From Lactifluus volemus (taxonomy: Eukaryota; Basidiomycota; Agaricomycetes; Russulales; Russulaceae): a stretch of DNA of 64,000 nt. The stretch is taken from the NCBI GenBank assembly GCA_022376515.1, contig WTXI01000149.1, positions 1 through 64,000 on the forward strand, written 5' to 3'. How positions within the stretch are numbered: the stretch's first letter is position 1; every line of letters begins with the position of its first letter. Under the pieces are notes generated by a model. The model was not told where the DNA came from, did not search any database, and worked only from the letters and a program-made list of their open reading frames with translations. Below are positions 34,781 to 42,966 of this stretch, piece after piece. Both the position numbers and the translations under genes were made by a program.

Positions 34781-35749
34781 CTATATCTGATCTCCCGTAG
34801 GCACATAAGATAACTTGATGTCTCCGGTGGCAACCCTCTTGCGTAAGAAGTGGTGGCGGAGGTCGATATGCTTGGTTCGATCGTGAAACTCCGGATTGTG
34901 GGCGATGGCGATGGCTGACTGATTATCGACGCGCAGAACAGTGGGGGTGGAGATCGTGAAGCCAAGTTCGCAGAGGAGGCGGCGTAGCCAAATGGCTTCT
35001 TTGGCTGCATAGGCGACTGCAATGTACTCCGCTTCTGTGCTGGACAAAGCTACAGATGTCTGCTTTTTAGATCCCCAGCTGATGGCGGCACCTCCCAGCA
35101 TAAATACAAAGCCAGAGGTTGACTTCCTGTCGTTGATGTCGCTAGCCCAATCGGCGTCCACGAAACCGCGGAGAGTGGTGCCTTCGGTAGCCCCACGCCT
35201 GAAGACGAGGCGCAGGGCAGAAGAGCCGCGCAAATACTTGAAAACGCGATCCAGCGAGACAAAGTGTGCTGGTCCAGGCGTGGCGTTGTGTCGCCCAAGG
35301 GCGCCAACCGCATAGGCTAGGTCAGGTCGTGTTCCCAACATCGGGTACATGAGGGCTCCGACGGCGCTCTGATAAGGCTTCGGGTCGGACTCAGGTTCAG
35401 GGAGCTTGCGGAGGTGCTCATTTGCGAGGGCAGGCGTCGCGATAGGATGAACGGATGACTTCCCGAAACGCTCGAGGATCTCGCAAGAGTACTTCTCTTG
35501 AGACAAGGAAATCCATCCAGCGGTGCGGTCGCGGGTGACGTGCATCCCGAGAATCCAGGTGAGGTCACCAAGATCAGTCATCTCGTAATGCTGCTTGAGG
35601 AGGGCCTTGTCACGCTCGATCTCGCCAAGATCGGTTGAGGCCATGGTTATGTCATCGACGTAGAGGGCGATAATGGAAATGTGAGGGTCAGCAAAGCGAG
35701 TGAAAACCGCATGGTCAGCTTGCGTGTTAATGTATCCCATGGAGAGCAA
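34781..35749 (-). CDS. Copia reverse transcriptase/RNase H, second half of pol
   Basis: Continues the frame of 35750-39151 after one in-frame TGA (35750-35752). Contains the RT catalytic LYVDDITMAS, GDLTWILGMHVTRD, the RNase H region FVDADWASDINDRKSTSG and LSSTEAEYIAVAYAAKEA, and DNQSAIAIAHNPEFHDRTKH. It is truncated after GDQI by the hAT-like element. Confidence 0.92.
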   Translation of the reverse strand: MLSMGYINTQADHAVFTRFADPHISIIALYVDDITMASTDLGEIERDKALLKQHYEMTDLGDLTWILGMHVTRDRTAGWISLSQEKYSCEILERFGKSSVHPIATPALANEHLRKLPEPESDPKPYQSAVGALMYPMLGTRPDLAYAVGALGRHNATPGPAHFVSLDRVFKYLRGSSALRLVFRRGATEGTTLRGFVDADWASDINDRKSTSGFVFMLGGAAISWGSKKQTSVALSSTEAEYIAVAYAAKEAIWLRRLLCELGFTISTPTVLRVDNQSAIAIAHNPEFHDRTKHIDLRHHFLRKRVATGDIKLSYVPTGDQI

Positions 35750-38700
35750 TCACGATCTGATATTCTCATACCAGACGTGCCCACCCTGCTTGGTTCCGTA
35801 AACAGCCTTTAGCAGTCGCAAGACTGTGCCGCTCGGTGCACCGAAACCAGGGGGGGGATACATAAAAATTTCCTCCTTCAACTCTCCGTTGAGATAGGCT
35901 GACTTCACATCCATCTGATGCACCTCAAGATTCTTCTCAGCTGCCATTGCGAGGATAACGCGGAAAGAAGCAAACTTTGCGACGGGTGCGAAAGTCTCAT
36001 CGTAATCGACGCCTTCGGTTTGTGTAAAACCTTGAGCAACGATGCACGCCTTGTACTTCTGGATGCTGCCATCCGGGCCACGTTTGACGCGGAAAACCCA
36101 TCGGCTGCCGACAATTTTGCGGTCGCGCGGGCGCGGGACGATCTCGAAGACGCCCATTTGCTCGAATGCGTGTCGTTCGTTCTCGCAAGCTAAAATCCAC
36201 TCGGCTGCGTCTGGTCGAGCCATGGCCTCATCGAAAGTGTGTGGGTCACTTCCGGGATCGGCATCGGCGACGGTGACGCGCACGGGGCGCTTGCGGTCGT
36301 ATGAGCTAACGTCATAGCGGGCATCATCATCGCAAACGGGTGCGCGGATGGAACACTTCGGACGTGTAGGCGGTTCGAGTGGAGGGGACACGCGCGCAGG
36401 TGCGGGTGCTACAGGAGCATGCACCCCGTCATCGATAACATCGTCGTCATCGTCGTTGATCACGACGCGTTCATGCTGAGCACCCCCTTCGTCGAAAATA
36501 ACGTCGCATGAGTTGTAGACCGTGTGGGAGGTACGATCGATGAGCTTGAAAGCTTTGTAGTTCGCTGTGAGCCCAAGGAAAACGCATTGGTGTGAGTGAG
36601 ATGCAAGTTTTGATCGGTGCTTCTCTGGGACATGCATATGGGCCTTGCAGCCAAAGATACGGAGGCGCGATACGTTGGGTTTATTGCCGCTCCAAGCTTC
36701 CTCAGGTGTAATACCGGGGAGCGAGCACGTTGGCAAGTGGTTGTGTAGGACAGAAGCGTACTCGAGGGCATCGTACCAAAAGGAATCGGGGAGCGCGGCG
36801 TCGCTAAGCATGGCTCGCGCCTTGTCGAGTAGTGTGCGGTTCATGCGTTCCGCAACGCCATTGTGCTCGGACGTGTAGGCTGTGGTGACCTCTTGTCGAA
36901 TCCCCTTCATTTTGAAGTAACGAGTCGGTACATTACCCGTGTATTCGCCACCGCCATCGGAACGCAACGCCTTCAGCTGTTTTCCCGTTTCGCGCTCGGC
37001 TCTCGCTACAAAAATCTCCAGGTGGCGGAGAAGATCAGATTTCAATCTCAAGCCTGCGACGAAGACCTTGCGAGTCTTATCATCTGTGAATGTCGCGAAG
37101 TATTCGAAGCCTTGACGCGATCGAGTCGGGAGTTTGCCGCAGATGTCGGAGAACACGCGGCCCAAGATTTCGGTCGCGCGCGTACCAGTCATCTTTGAAA
37201 TGTCGGTGCGGGTCTGTTTTCCGACTAGGCATGGTTCGCAAATTGGGGTTGCGCTCGTGGTACCTTCTATGGTAATCCCCTCAACTATTCCCTTCTCGGC
37301 AATTCGAACGATAGTGTCGGCGCTGACATGTCCGAGTCGCCGATGCCAAGTGGCGAGGGTGGCTTTGGAGCCGGCGTCCTCGCTAAGGAAAACGGTTTCA
37401 TGAGGTGCGGGAGGATTCTCATTCTCGTGCGGCAACGCGACGACGTTGGCAATTCGGACCCTTTCTGGGACGGTGGTTTTGATGTCCATAATGTAAAGAT
37501 TCGAGGACATTCGGCCATGACAGGTGATGACACCTGACTTGTCCCGGAGGAGGCAAGAGTCGTTGCTGAAGAGCAAACTGGCCCCGTGTTGCGTCAAATA
37601 AGATACCGAAAGCAAGTTTCCGTGCAGGTCGGGAACGAAAAGAACCTCCTGGAGGATTGCAGTCCTCCACTGGTCATTGGCGTACATGCGGACACGTATG
37701 CATCCAACGCCTGTAGCCAAGATGGAGCGAGCGTCACCTAGCATTACCTTGATAGGGACAGAGAGCGGGGAGAAATGTGTGAACCACGAGCGATTGCAGG
37801 ACATCGTGCGAGACGCTCCCGAATCAAGGATCCAGGACTCGAGAAGGGAGGCAGAAGGGTGCGATGGACGGGCTTGGTAAAGGAAAACCTCCTCGTCGCG
37901 TGATGACGCTACTGCCACTTTCGCAGAGGCGGGTGCAGTAGTTGAGGTGGAAGGAGGGGTTGACGCCGTTGCCGGTGTCGCGGTCGCTGCCTTCGCTTCC
38001 TTTTCTTTCTGTGCCTTGAGTTTTCGGCACTCACTGACGTCGTGGCCGGTGTAGTTGCAGTGGGTGCAGCGTTTTTTCTGCTGCTCCTTGCGTTTGTTCC
38101 GGTCGCCCTTCCCCTTGTCCTTGTCGGAGTCCTTCTTTTCTGACTTTTTCTTGCCATCTTTGCCCTTTTTGGCGGCCTTCGTGTAGAAAGCGGCCGCTCC
38201 GTCGCCGGACTCGCGGATGTGTGAGTCTTCGTCTGTAAGGATGCGCAATTTGATGTTCTCGGCCGTTTGGTCGAGAGGGCTTAAGTTGTTGAGGAGGATC
38301 TTGAGCATTCTATGAGACACGGGGAGGGCGTTTGTGATGGCGTGAGCGATTTGTTGGTCAGTAAAAGGGGACCCGGCTTCGGCAAGGCGGTGTGACGCGT
38401 CGATCATGGCGTTGATCTGAGGTTCGAGGGGTTCGGAATCGTTGAGAGGCGTGCTGAAGAGTCTGTTCATCAGCTGAGAGATTTTGTGCCCCCCTCGTCC
38501 TTCAAAACGTGCGGAAAGACATTCGAGACACTCCTTCGCTGTCTGGGCATGGAAGATAAGGTGGGCCGGTTCTCCAGTGAGCGACAAGGCGATGAGGGAG
38601 AAGGCCTGTTGGTCTTTTTCATCCCATGCGGCAGATTCGACAGGGTAGAGGAAGGAACTCGGTCGCGGGTCGTTAAGAACAGTCAGAAGTTTATAGCTTC

Positions 38701-39151
38701 TGAGGACGACGCGCATGTGGAAGCGCCATACAGAGAAATTGCTGCCGTCTTGCTCGAGCGGAGGGATGTCGTACCGTTGCGAAATGACCGTTGGAGCGGC
38801 CATTGCAGGTGGTGGACGAGCCTGTGGGATCGGAGCCTGCTGAGGTGCCGGCGGAATCGCGGCCTGCTGACGTGCGAACGGTATTCCCGCAAATGGGTGC
38901 ATTGGCGGAATTCGTGGGTTCGGTTCCGGATAATGTAATGGTCGGATCACATCAGGAGGGGATTGCGAACGAGCTGGCGTGTTCGCAGCCGAGGTCAGAG
39001 GGGATCTCACGTGTGCGGAGCTGGCAGCGGAGCCGTGGAAAGAACCGTGGACGGAGCCAGCAGGGCCGGCGACAGCGTTGTCGTCGTCTGCGTTTTGGTT
39101 GACGTCTGGGGGTTGTTGTGCCGCGGCATGTTGTGCGGTGGCTTGGCTCAT
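35750..39151 (-). CDS. Copia Gag-protease-integrase-RT (first part), ends at a premature TGA
   Basis: ATG at 39149-39151. Order: a Pro-rich N-terminus; a Gag domain (NFSVWRFHMRVVLRSY; LNDSEPLEPQI); a CCHC knuckle (CTHCNYTGHDVSEC); aspartic protease (ILDSGASRTMS); integrase HHCC (WHRRLGHVSAD...CEPCLVGK) and DDE core (FSDICG, RSDGGGEYTGN, HNGVAERMNRTLLDKA); then the RT start (VDYDETFAPVAKFASFRVIL, VHQMDVKSAYLNGELKEE). A single TGA after NIRS stops it in the middle of RT; the same frame continues downstream. Domain order INT before RT is diagnostic of Copia. Confidence 0.94.
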   Translation of the reverse strand: MSQATAQHAAAQQPPDVNQNADDDNAVAGPAGSVHGSFHGSAASSAHVRSPLTSAANTPARSQSPPDVIRPLHYPEPNPRIPPMHPFAGIPFARQQAAIPPAPQQAPIPQARPPPAMAAPTVISQRYDIPPLEQDGSNFSVWRFHMRVVLRSYKLLTVLNDPRPSSFLYPVESAAWDEKDQQAFSLIALSLTGEPAHLIFHAQTAKECLECLSARFEGRGGHKISQLMNRLFSTPLNDSEPLEPQINAMIDASHRLAEAGSPFTDQQIAHAITNALPVSHRMLKILLNNLSPLDQTAENIKLRILTDEDSHIRESGDGAAAFYTKAAKKGKDGKKKSEKKDSDKDKGKGDRNKRKEQQKKRCTHCNYTGHDVSECRKLKAQKEKEAKAATATPATASTPPSTSTTAPASAKVAVASSRDEEVFLYQARPSHPSASLLESWILDSGASRTMSCNRSWFTHFSPLSVPIKVMLGDARSILATGVGCIRVRMYANDQWRTAILQEVLFVPDLHGNLLSVSYLTQHGASLLFSNDSCLLRDKSGVITCHGRMSSNLYIMDIKTTVPERVRIANVVALPHENENPPAPHETVFLSEDAGSKATLATWHRRLGHVSADTIVRIAEKGIVEGITIEGTTSATPICEPCLVGKQTRTDISKMTGTRATEILGRVFSDICGKLPTRSRQGFEYFATFTDDKTRKVFVAGLRLKSDLLRHLEIFVARAERETGKQLKALRSDGGGEYTGNVPTRYFKMKGIRQEVTTAYTSEHNGVAERMNRTLLDKARAMLSDAALPDSFWYDALEYASVLHNHLPTCSLPGITPEEAWSGNKPNVSRLRIFGCKAHMHVPEKHRSKLASHSHQCVFLGLTANYKAFKLIDRTSHTVYNSCDVIFDEGGAQHERVVINDDDDDVIDDGVHAPVAPAPARVSPPLEPPTRPKCSIRAPVCDDDARYDVSSYDRKRPVRVTVADADPGSDPHTFDEAMARPDAAEWILACENERHAFEQMGVFEIVPRPRDRKIVGSRWVFRVKRGPDGSIQKYKACIVAQGFTQTEGVDYDETFAPVAKFASFRVILAMAAEKNLEVHQMDVKSAYLNGELKEEIFMYPPPGFGAPSGTVLRLLKAVYGTKQGGHVWYENIRS

Positions 39152-39198
39152 GCTTCGAGTGATGGGCAACAGTGTGACCGAGAAGCTCAGGTGGAGAC

Positions 39199-39203
39199 TC
39201 GGG
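39199..39203. repeat. Target-site duplication of the chromodomain Gypsy element (left)
   Basis: TCGGG; the identical TCGGG is at 46856-46860. Confidence 0.9.
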
Positions 39204-39804
39204 TGTTAAGGTTCCAAGTGGGACCTTTGTACGAAGTGTACGATCGTTCGTGAAGTCAAGACTTGCAAGACGTGCAAGTCAAGATCAAAGGTTCGATAAA
39301 GAAAAGACTTAGTAAACGACTAAGTCAAGAGCGTTTCAGAGGTCAAGGGCTTTGGGCTTGGGGATAAGACCAAAGTGTCAAGAAGTCGAAGAGCGTGATG
39401 TCAAGAGGGTTCTCTCAGGTCTGATGCTTCTAGGCAAGCAAGGTTCTAATAGATAGAAGACTTGGATTGCGAAACAAAACTGAGACTTAAGGTCTCTAGG
39501 GCAGAAAGTACAGGGTTTATATACATAAGAAGACGAGGCTATGTGCACAGCCGTAGGGGCTGTGACCTTCGTACAGCTTTCAGGGTTTGAAACATGTTTC
39601 AGGAATCAGCAAGTCATCCTGTGCATGTGGCTGTTGCTTGCGGCTGTACGGTGCTGTGTAAAGCTGTATCGTGAGAGAAATAAGTAAGCGATCTGAAACA
39701 AAGCGATCGGCAGTCCATTCGCATAAGCAAAGAAGTCAGCAGAAATGAGTCAGCAGTCCGAAAATGTATAGTATGAGTCAGCAAACACGTGTCAGTCCAT
39801 AACA
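39204..39804 (-). repeat. 3' LTR of the chromodomain Gypsy element
   Basis: 601 bp with TGTTA...TAACA ends. On the minus strand a TATATAAACC box lies near 39523-39532, and about 30 bp downstream is AAGTCTCAGTTT, the likely RNA 5' end. Confidence 0.93.
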
Positions 39805-39838
39805 CCATCCCCCGTCTAAGGCGCAGTCCCACCTGCGT

Positions 39839-40267
39839 TTATTCACGGTCAGCGGCGTAGTCCCAGTCACTCATCTCCGCGTTGATCCAGCCAGACGTGG
39901 AGCGGTCAACACCGTGGCCATACCAGAGGTAAGCCTTCTTGTCGTCGGTGTAGGGGCACGACCAATGCCAGTGAGGGTGTTCTAGGGGGACTCTACAAGA
40001 GTCTCCGAACTTGCATTGCTGGTGGGGTTCATGACACGAAGGGCCTGGATGGCCGTAGTCAGCGCACCACTCACACCAGTCGTGGAGGGGGCACTCGACA
40101 TAGAGGTGCCCGGGGTTTCGTCGCTTGCATCGACCACAATAGGGCGTGTGCGTGATCCTGGCTGCGGCACTATCAGCGGCGGTTCCACTGCTACTATTGA
40201 CGACCCGTTCCATGCAAGTCTTGCAGTGAAGGGCACCCTCGCCGTCATGAATTGTACCCCTGGCCAC
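39839..40267 (-). CDS. Cys/His-rich zinc-knuckle ORF at the 3' end of the Gypsy element
   Basis: 142 codons from ATG 40265-40267, in a frame different from the pol tail that it overlaps (39982-40267). It contains CKTCMERVV, CGRCKRRNPGHLYVEC and CEWCADYGHPGPSC. The last is an exact C-x2-C-x4-H-x4-C zinc knuckle, and the first two are related pairs; further Cys/His residues follow (CKFGDSC, HPHWHWSC). The spacing argues that this is real coding sequence and possibly a nucleic-acid chaperone expressed by frameshift or splicing. It ends about 20 bp before the polypurine tract. No family was recognised. Confidence 0.5.
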   Translation of the reverse strand: MARGTIHDGEGALHCKTCMERVVNSSSGTAADSAAARITHTPYCGRCKRRNPGHLYVECPLHDWCEWCADYGHPGPSCHEPHQQCKFGDSCRVPLEHPHWHWSCPYTDDKKAYLWYGHGVDRSTSGWINAEMSDWDYAADRE

Positions 40268-41184
40268 TGGTCGTTGTCAGCGTCGTTGTCATTACCAAAT
40301 GCCCATCCGAGTTCGTCGTTCTGGATAGGGGAGATAGATGAGGCGGGCGAGTCGCAGACGTTAGAGGCCGGTGAGCTTGGTAGGGATGGTAATTGGTTGT
40401 TTGGCGGGGAGGGGGCGGCGTCGCTCCGCAGGAGTCCACCAAAATCGGGGAGGTCCTCGTTCCACGAGGGTGGTGGGAGGTTGGCGAGTGGGGTCCACGG
40501 ACGGTCGGTGGGAGGTGTGAGGTATTCCCAAATCGAACGTGTCGGTTTGGGTTGTTGTATGGCCCACGCTGCGAATTCACAGGCCTGGAAGAGCGACTCT
40601 CGAAGGGTGTCATCGAGCGGTGTGATTCGCGGGTATAAGGAGGGGGAACGGGGGTCGGGGATCGGTTTCTTGGACGCCGTGTATAGCTCACTGGGATAAA
40701 CGGTGGAGAGGCCGAACGATGATTGGTAGAGGAGGGACGATGGGTGGACCGGGCGGATGGGACGTGGTGCGGGTAGGTCATATTGGGCTGGGACATGTTG
40801 CATATAGCGAATTGTGAGGGAGTTCGGTAAAGGTGGTGTGGTGGTGGTAGTTGTAGTGGTGGGGATGAAAGTTGGTGATGTCGTTTCTTGCTGAAGCAAG
40901 AGGGTTCTTATAGCTTTTGGTTGAGCTTTGTAAAAGGCTGTGAGTAGTTCTGGAGCGTCAACATTCTCAGCTGGTTCCCATGTGTTGTGTGCGGCGGAAT
41001 AGCCTTTCCACTTTAGGAGATATTGGAGTTTCGTTTTGTTCTTTGGCCCGATACGTCTGGACCCTAGAACAGCTTCTACTTCGTACTCCTCTTCTCCGTC
41101 TACAAGTTCCGGTGGAGGCTGTTCGAAGTTCGGACCATGTTCGGGCGTTTCCGTATAGGGTGCGATCAGTGATGTGTGAAACAC
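39982..41184 (-). CDS. Gypsy integrase C-terminus with chromodomain and long tail
   Basis: Last segment of pol, in frame with 41200-41415 beyond a TGA at 41200-41202. Begins with the post-integrase block FHTSLIAPYTETPEHGPNFE. A chromodomain follows (EYEVEAVLGSRRIG, YLLKWKGYSAAHNTWEPAEN; about 40935-41100) that in related elements binds histone H3 marks and directs integration. A Ser/Pro/Thr-rich tail of about 300 codons follows, of unknown function, overlapped by other open frames. Confidence 0.88.
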   Translation of the reverse strand: MFHTSLIAPYTETPEHGPNFEQPPPELVDGEEEYEVEAVLGSRRIGPKNKTKLQYLLKWKGYSAAHNTWEPAENVDAPELLTAFYKAQPKAIRTLLLQQETTSPTFIPTTTTTTTTPPLPNSLTIRYMQHVPAQYDLPAPRPIRPVHPSSLLYQSSFGLSTVYPSELYTASKKPIPDPRSPSLYPRITPLDDTLRESLFQACEFAAWAIQQPKPTRSIWEYLTPPTDRPWTPLANLPPPSWNEDLPDFGGLLRSDAAPSPPNNQLPSLPSSPASNVCDSPASSISPIQNDELGWAFGNDNDADNDQWPGVQFMTARVPFTARLAWNGSSIVAVEPPLIVPQPGSRTRPIVVDASDETPGTSMSSAPSTTGVSGALTTAIQALRVMNPTSNASSETLVESP

Positions 41185-41199
41185 ATCATGAATCTGCCA

Positions 41200-41415
41200 T
41201 CAATCTGGGAGTTTGAGGCGTACAACTACCGGTGATATGACTTTGGTGATTGTAAAAGGTCCGTAGCGTTTTGGGGCTAGTTTGCTGCTAAGGTGCGTCA
41301 TTTTGAGGTTGGTTCCCTCAAGCCAGACTTTTTCTCCTATGGCATATTTTCGGTAGTGGCATTGACCCTTCTTGTGTTCTGTGCGTTTGTGAAGGAGGGT
41401 TTGTGCGTGTTTCAT
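41200..41415 (-). CDS. Gypsy integrase C-terminal segment
   Basis: Frame fragment between TGA codons at 41422-41424 and 41200-41202. Contains the GPY/F module of integrase (KLAPKRYGPFTITKVI, VVVRLKLPD). Continuous in frame with its neighbours. Confidence 0.85.
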   Translation of the reverse strand: MKHAQTLLHKRTEHKKGQCHYRKYAIGEKVWLEGTNLKMTHLSSKLAPKRYGPFTITKVISPVVVRLKLPD

Positions 41416-41421
41416 CGCTGA

Positions 41422-42531
41422 TCAGGCCTTTTCTCGGATGTTTTTGAGTTCTTCGGATCTTTTGTTGACATAAGGTAGATGGCTTGTGATCCGAGAAGTC
41501 GTGACAAGAGGGGTGTATCCGATGAGGAGTTCGTACGGAGTAAACCCGGTTGTGGCGTTTGGCCATGAGTTATGAACGAACTGGGCCATGGGCAGAAGCG
41601 TGGACCAATCATTCATGTAATCATTGCCATAGATGCGGAGATATTGTTCTACTCGTTGGTTACTTCTTTCCGACTGACCATCCGTTTGAGGGTGGTAGGC
41701 GGTACTGATATTTTGCGATATCTTGAGTTTCTGGCAGAGTCCCGTGGCTAGGTGTGATGTGAAATGGGGATCTCTATCAGAGATGATTCTTCGGGGAACA
41801 CCGTAGTTCGGAAAAACGTTGGAGATGTATAGGTCGATAACTTCTTCCGTGGTGATCTTTTTTGTACACGGTAAGAAGACGGCGGCTTTAGTGCAATCGT
41901 GATCGACGATCGTGAGGATGGAATCATATCCATGTGACTCGGGAAGATCCGTGATAAGGTCCATCACCACGACTTGGAAAGGAACATTGGATACTTCCTG
42001 TTCTCGTGGTTCGATGGGAGCGATGGGGGGTTTTGGTCGATGGGTAAGGGGTTTTGTTGACTGGCATGTGGCGCATCCCTTGACGTATTGTGTGACATAC
42101 TGCTTGAGTCCAGGCCACCAGAAGTTATGGAAGACTTCTATCATGGTGTTGGCGATGCCTGGATGGCCAGCAAGCTGATGGTCGTGATAATGCCAGAGTA
42201 TATCTTTCTTCAGTTGGTCGTCCTCAGGGACTACCGGAGCGTCCGCTTTCCACCATCGTCCCTCATGATCTTGTTCCAATTGATGTTCCTCTGCCCATTG
42301 TTTCACGAGGTCGTCGTTTTCTTTTTGTGCTAACCAAACACGCTCTTCAATGGAGTGAAGTTCCATTGCTTGGACAAAGAGCTTGTCAGGTAATACCACG
42401 ACGTCTTCGTTGTCATCATCGCCTTTGGGAATGGCGGGGTGTCGTGATAATGCGTCGGCACGATTTGTAGCGCCAGGTTTGTGGATGAGTTCAAAGTTAA
42501 ACTCTGCTAACTTGCTCAGATAGCGCGCCAC
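41422..42531 (-). CDS. Gypsy RNase H end and integrase
   Basis: In-frame part of pol bounded by TGA codons at 42547-42549 and 41422-41424. Starts in the RNase H end (YLSKLAEFNFELIHKPG, ADALSR). Then the integrase HHCC finger (HQLAGHPGIANTM, CATCQS) and DDE core (VVMDLITDLP, SDRDPHFTSH, YHPQTDGQSERSNQRVEQYL). Catalytic residues look intact. Confidence 0.93.
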   Translation of the reverse strand: MARYLSKLAEFNFELIHKPGATNRADALSRHPAIPKGDDDNEDVVVLPDKLFVQAMELHSIEERVWLAQKENDDLVKQWAEEHQLEQDHEGRWWKADAPVVPEDDQLKKDILWHYHDHQLAGHPGIANTMIEVFHNFWWPGLKQYVTQYVKGCATCQSTKPLTHRPKPPIAPIEPREQEVSNVPFQVVVMDLITDLPESHGYDSILTIVDHDCTKAAVFLPCTKKITTEEVIDLYISNVFPNYGVPRRIISDRDPHFTSHLATGLCQKLKISQNISTAYHPQTDGQSERSNQRVEQYLRIYGNDYMNDWSTLLPMAQFVHNSWPNATTGFTPYELLIGYTPLVTTSRITSHLPYVNKRSEELKNIREKA

Positions 42532-42546
42532 TCTTCGTGTGATGTT

Positions 42547-42906
42547 TCATGGTGATCGATAAAATCGGAGATTGTTGTGGTCGGTGTATACTTTGATTGG
42601 AAAAGGTGAGGATAATAACACGTGTTCCCAGCGAAGGAGTCCTCTGACGACTGCTAAGAGTTCGCGGTCGTAAACTGGGTAATTTCTCTCTGCAGCGTTG
42701 AAGGTGTGTGAGTCGTAACCAACTGCTCTAGGTTTGTTATCTTTGTCTCTTTGAAGCAGGACTGCTCCAGTAGCGTATTGGGAGGCGTCTACTTCAAGTT
42801 CAAAGGGTTTTGAGTAGTCGGGTCGGTATAGGACTGGGTCTTCTTGTACGCGTTGAAGTAAAATTTTTAGGGCATTACTGCACTCATCGGTCCAGTCGAA
42901 CTTCAC
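42547..42906 (-). CDS. Gypsy RNase H segment
   Basis: In-frame continuation of pol after a TGA at 42967-42969. RNase H motifs: LEVDASQYATGAVLLQRD, YPVYDRELLAVVRGLLRWEH and VYTDHNNLRF. Ends at the TGA at 42547-42549. The frame before the listed start is open back to 42966. Confidence 0.9.
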   Translation of the reverse strand: MKFDWTDECSNALKILLQRVQEDPVLYRPDYSKPFELEVDASQYATGAVLLQRDKDNKPRAVGYDSHTFNAAERNYPVYDRELLAVVRGLLRWEHVLLSSPFPIKVYTDHNNLRFYRSP

Positions 42907-42966
42907 CCCCTTCTTTAGAAGTGCAGTAATGGGACGTGCAATGTCGGCAAAGCCGCGGATAAAGGG

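Larger units (their letters stand above)
33321..34783. mobile_element. Non-autonomous hAT-like element, 1463 bp, inserted in Copia pol
   Basis: Ends TAGTGATGGAC...GGGT (left) and the complement of TAGTGATGGAC...GGGT (right) form short terminal inverted repeats matching the YAGNG hAT consensus. They are flanked by a perfect 8-bp duplication TATCTGAT (33313-33320 and 34784-34791). Next to the ends are CGGGTA-type subterminal repeats, as expected for transposase binding. The interior holds about four GC-rich tandem units and a tRNA-like segment but no transposase. It interrupts the Copia reading frame, so it inserted after the Copia element. Confidence 0.88.

Noticed and set aside
40016..40699. 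227-codon plus-strand frame opposite the Gypsy pol tail
   Set aside because: Antisense to a supported element ORF, with no recognised motif.
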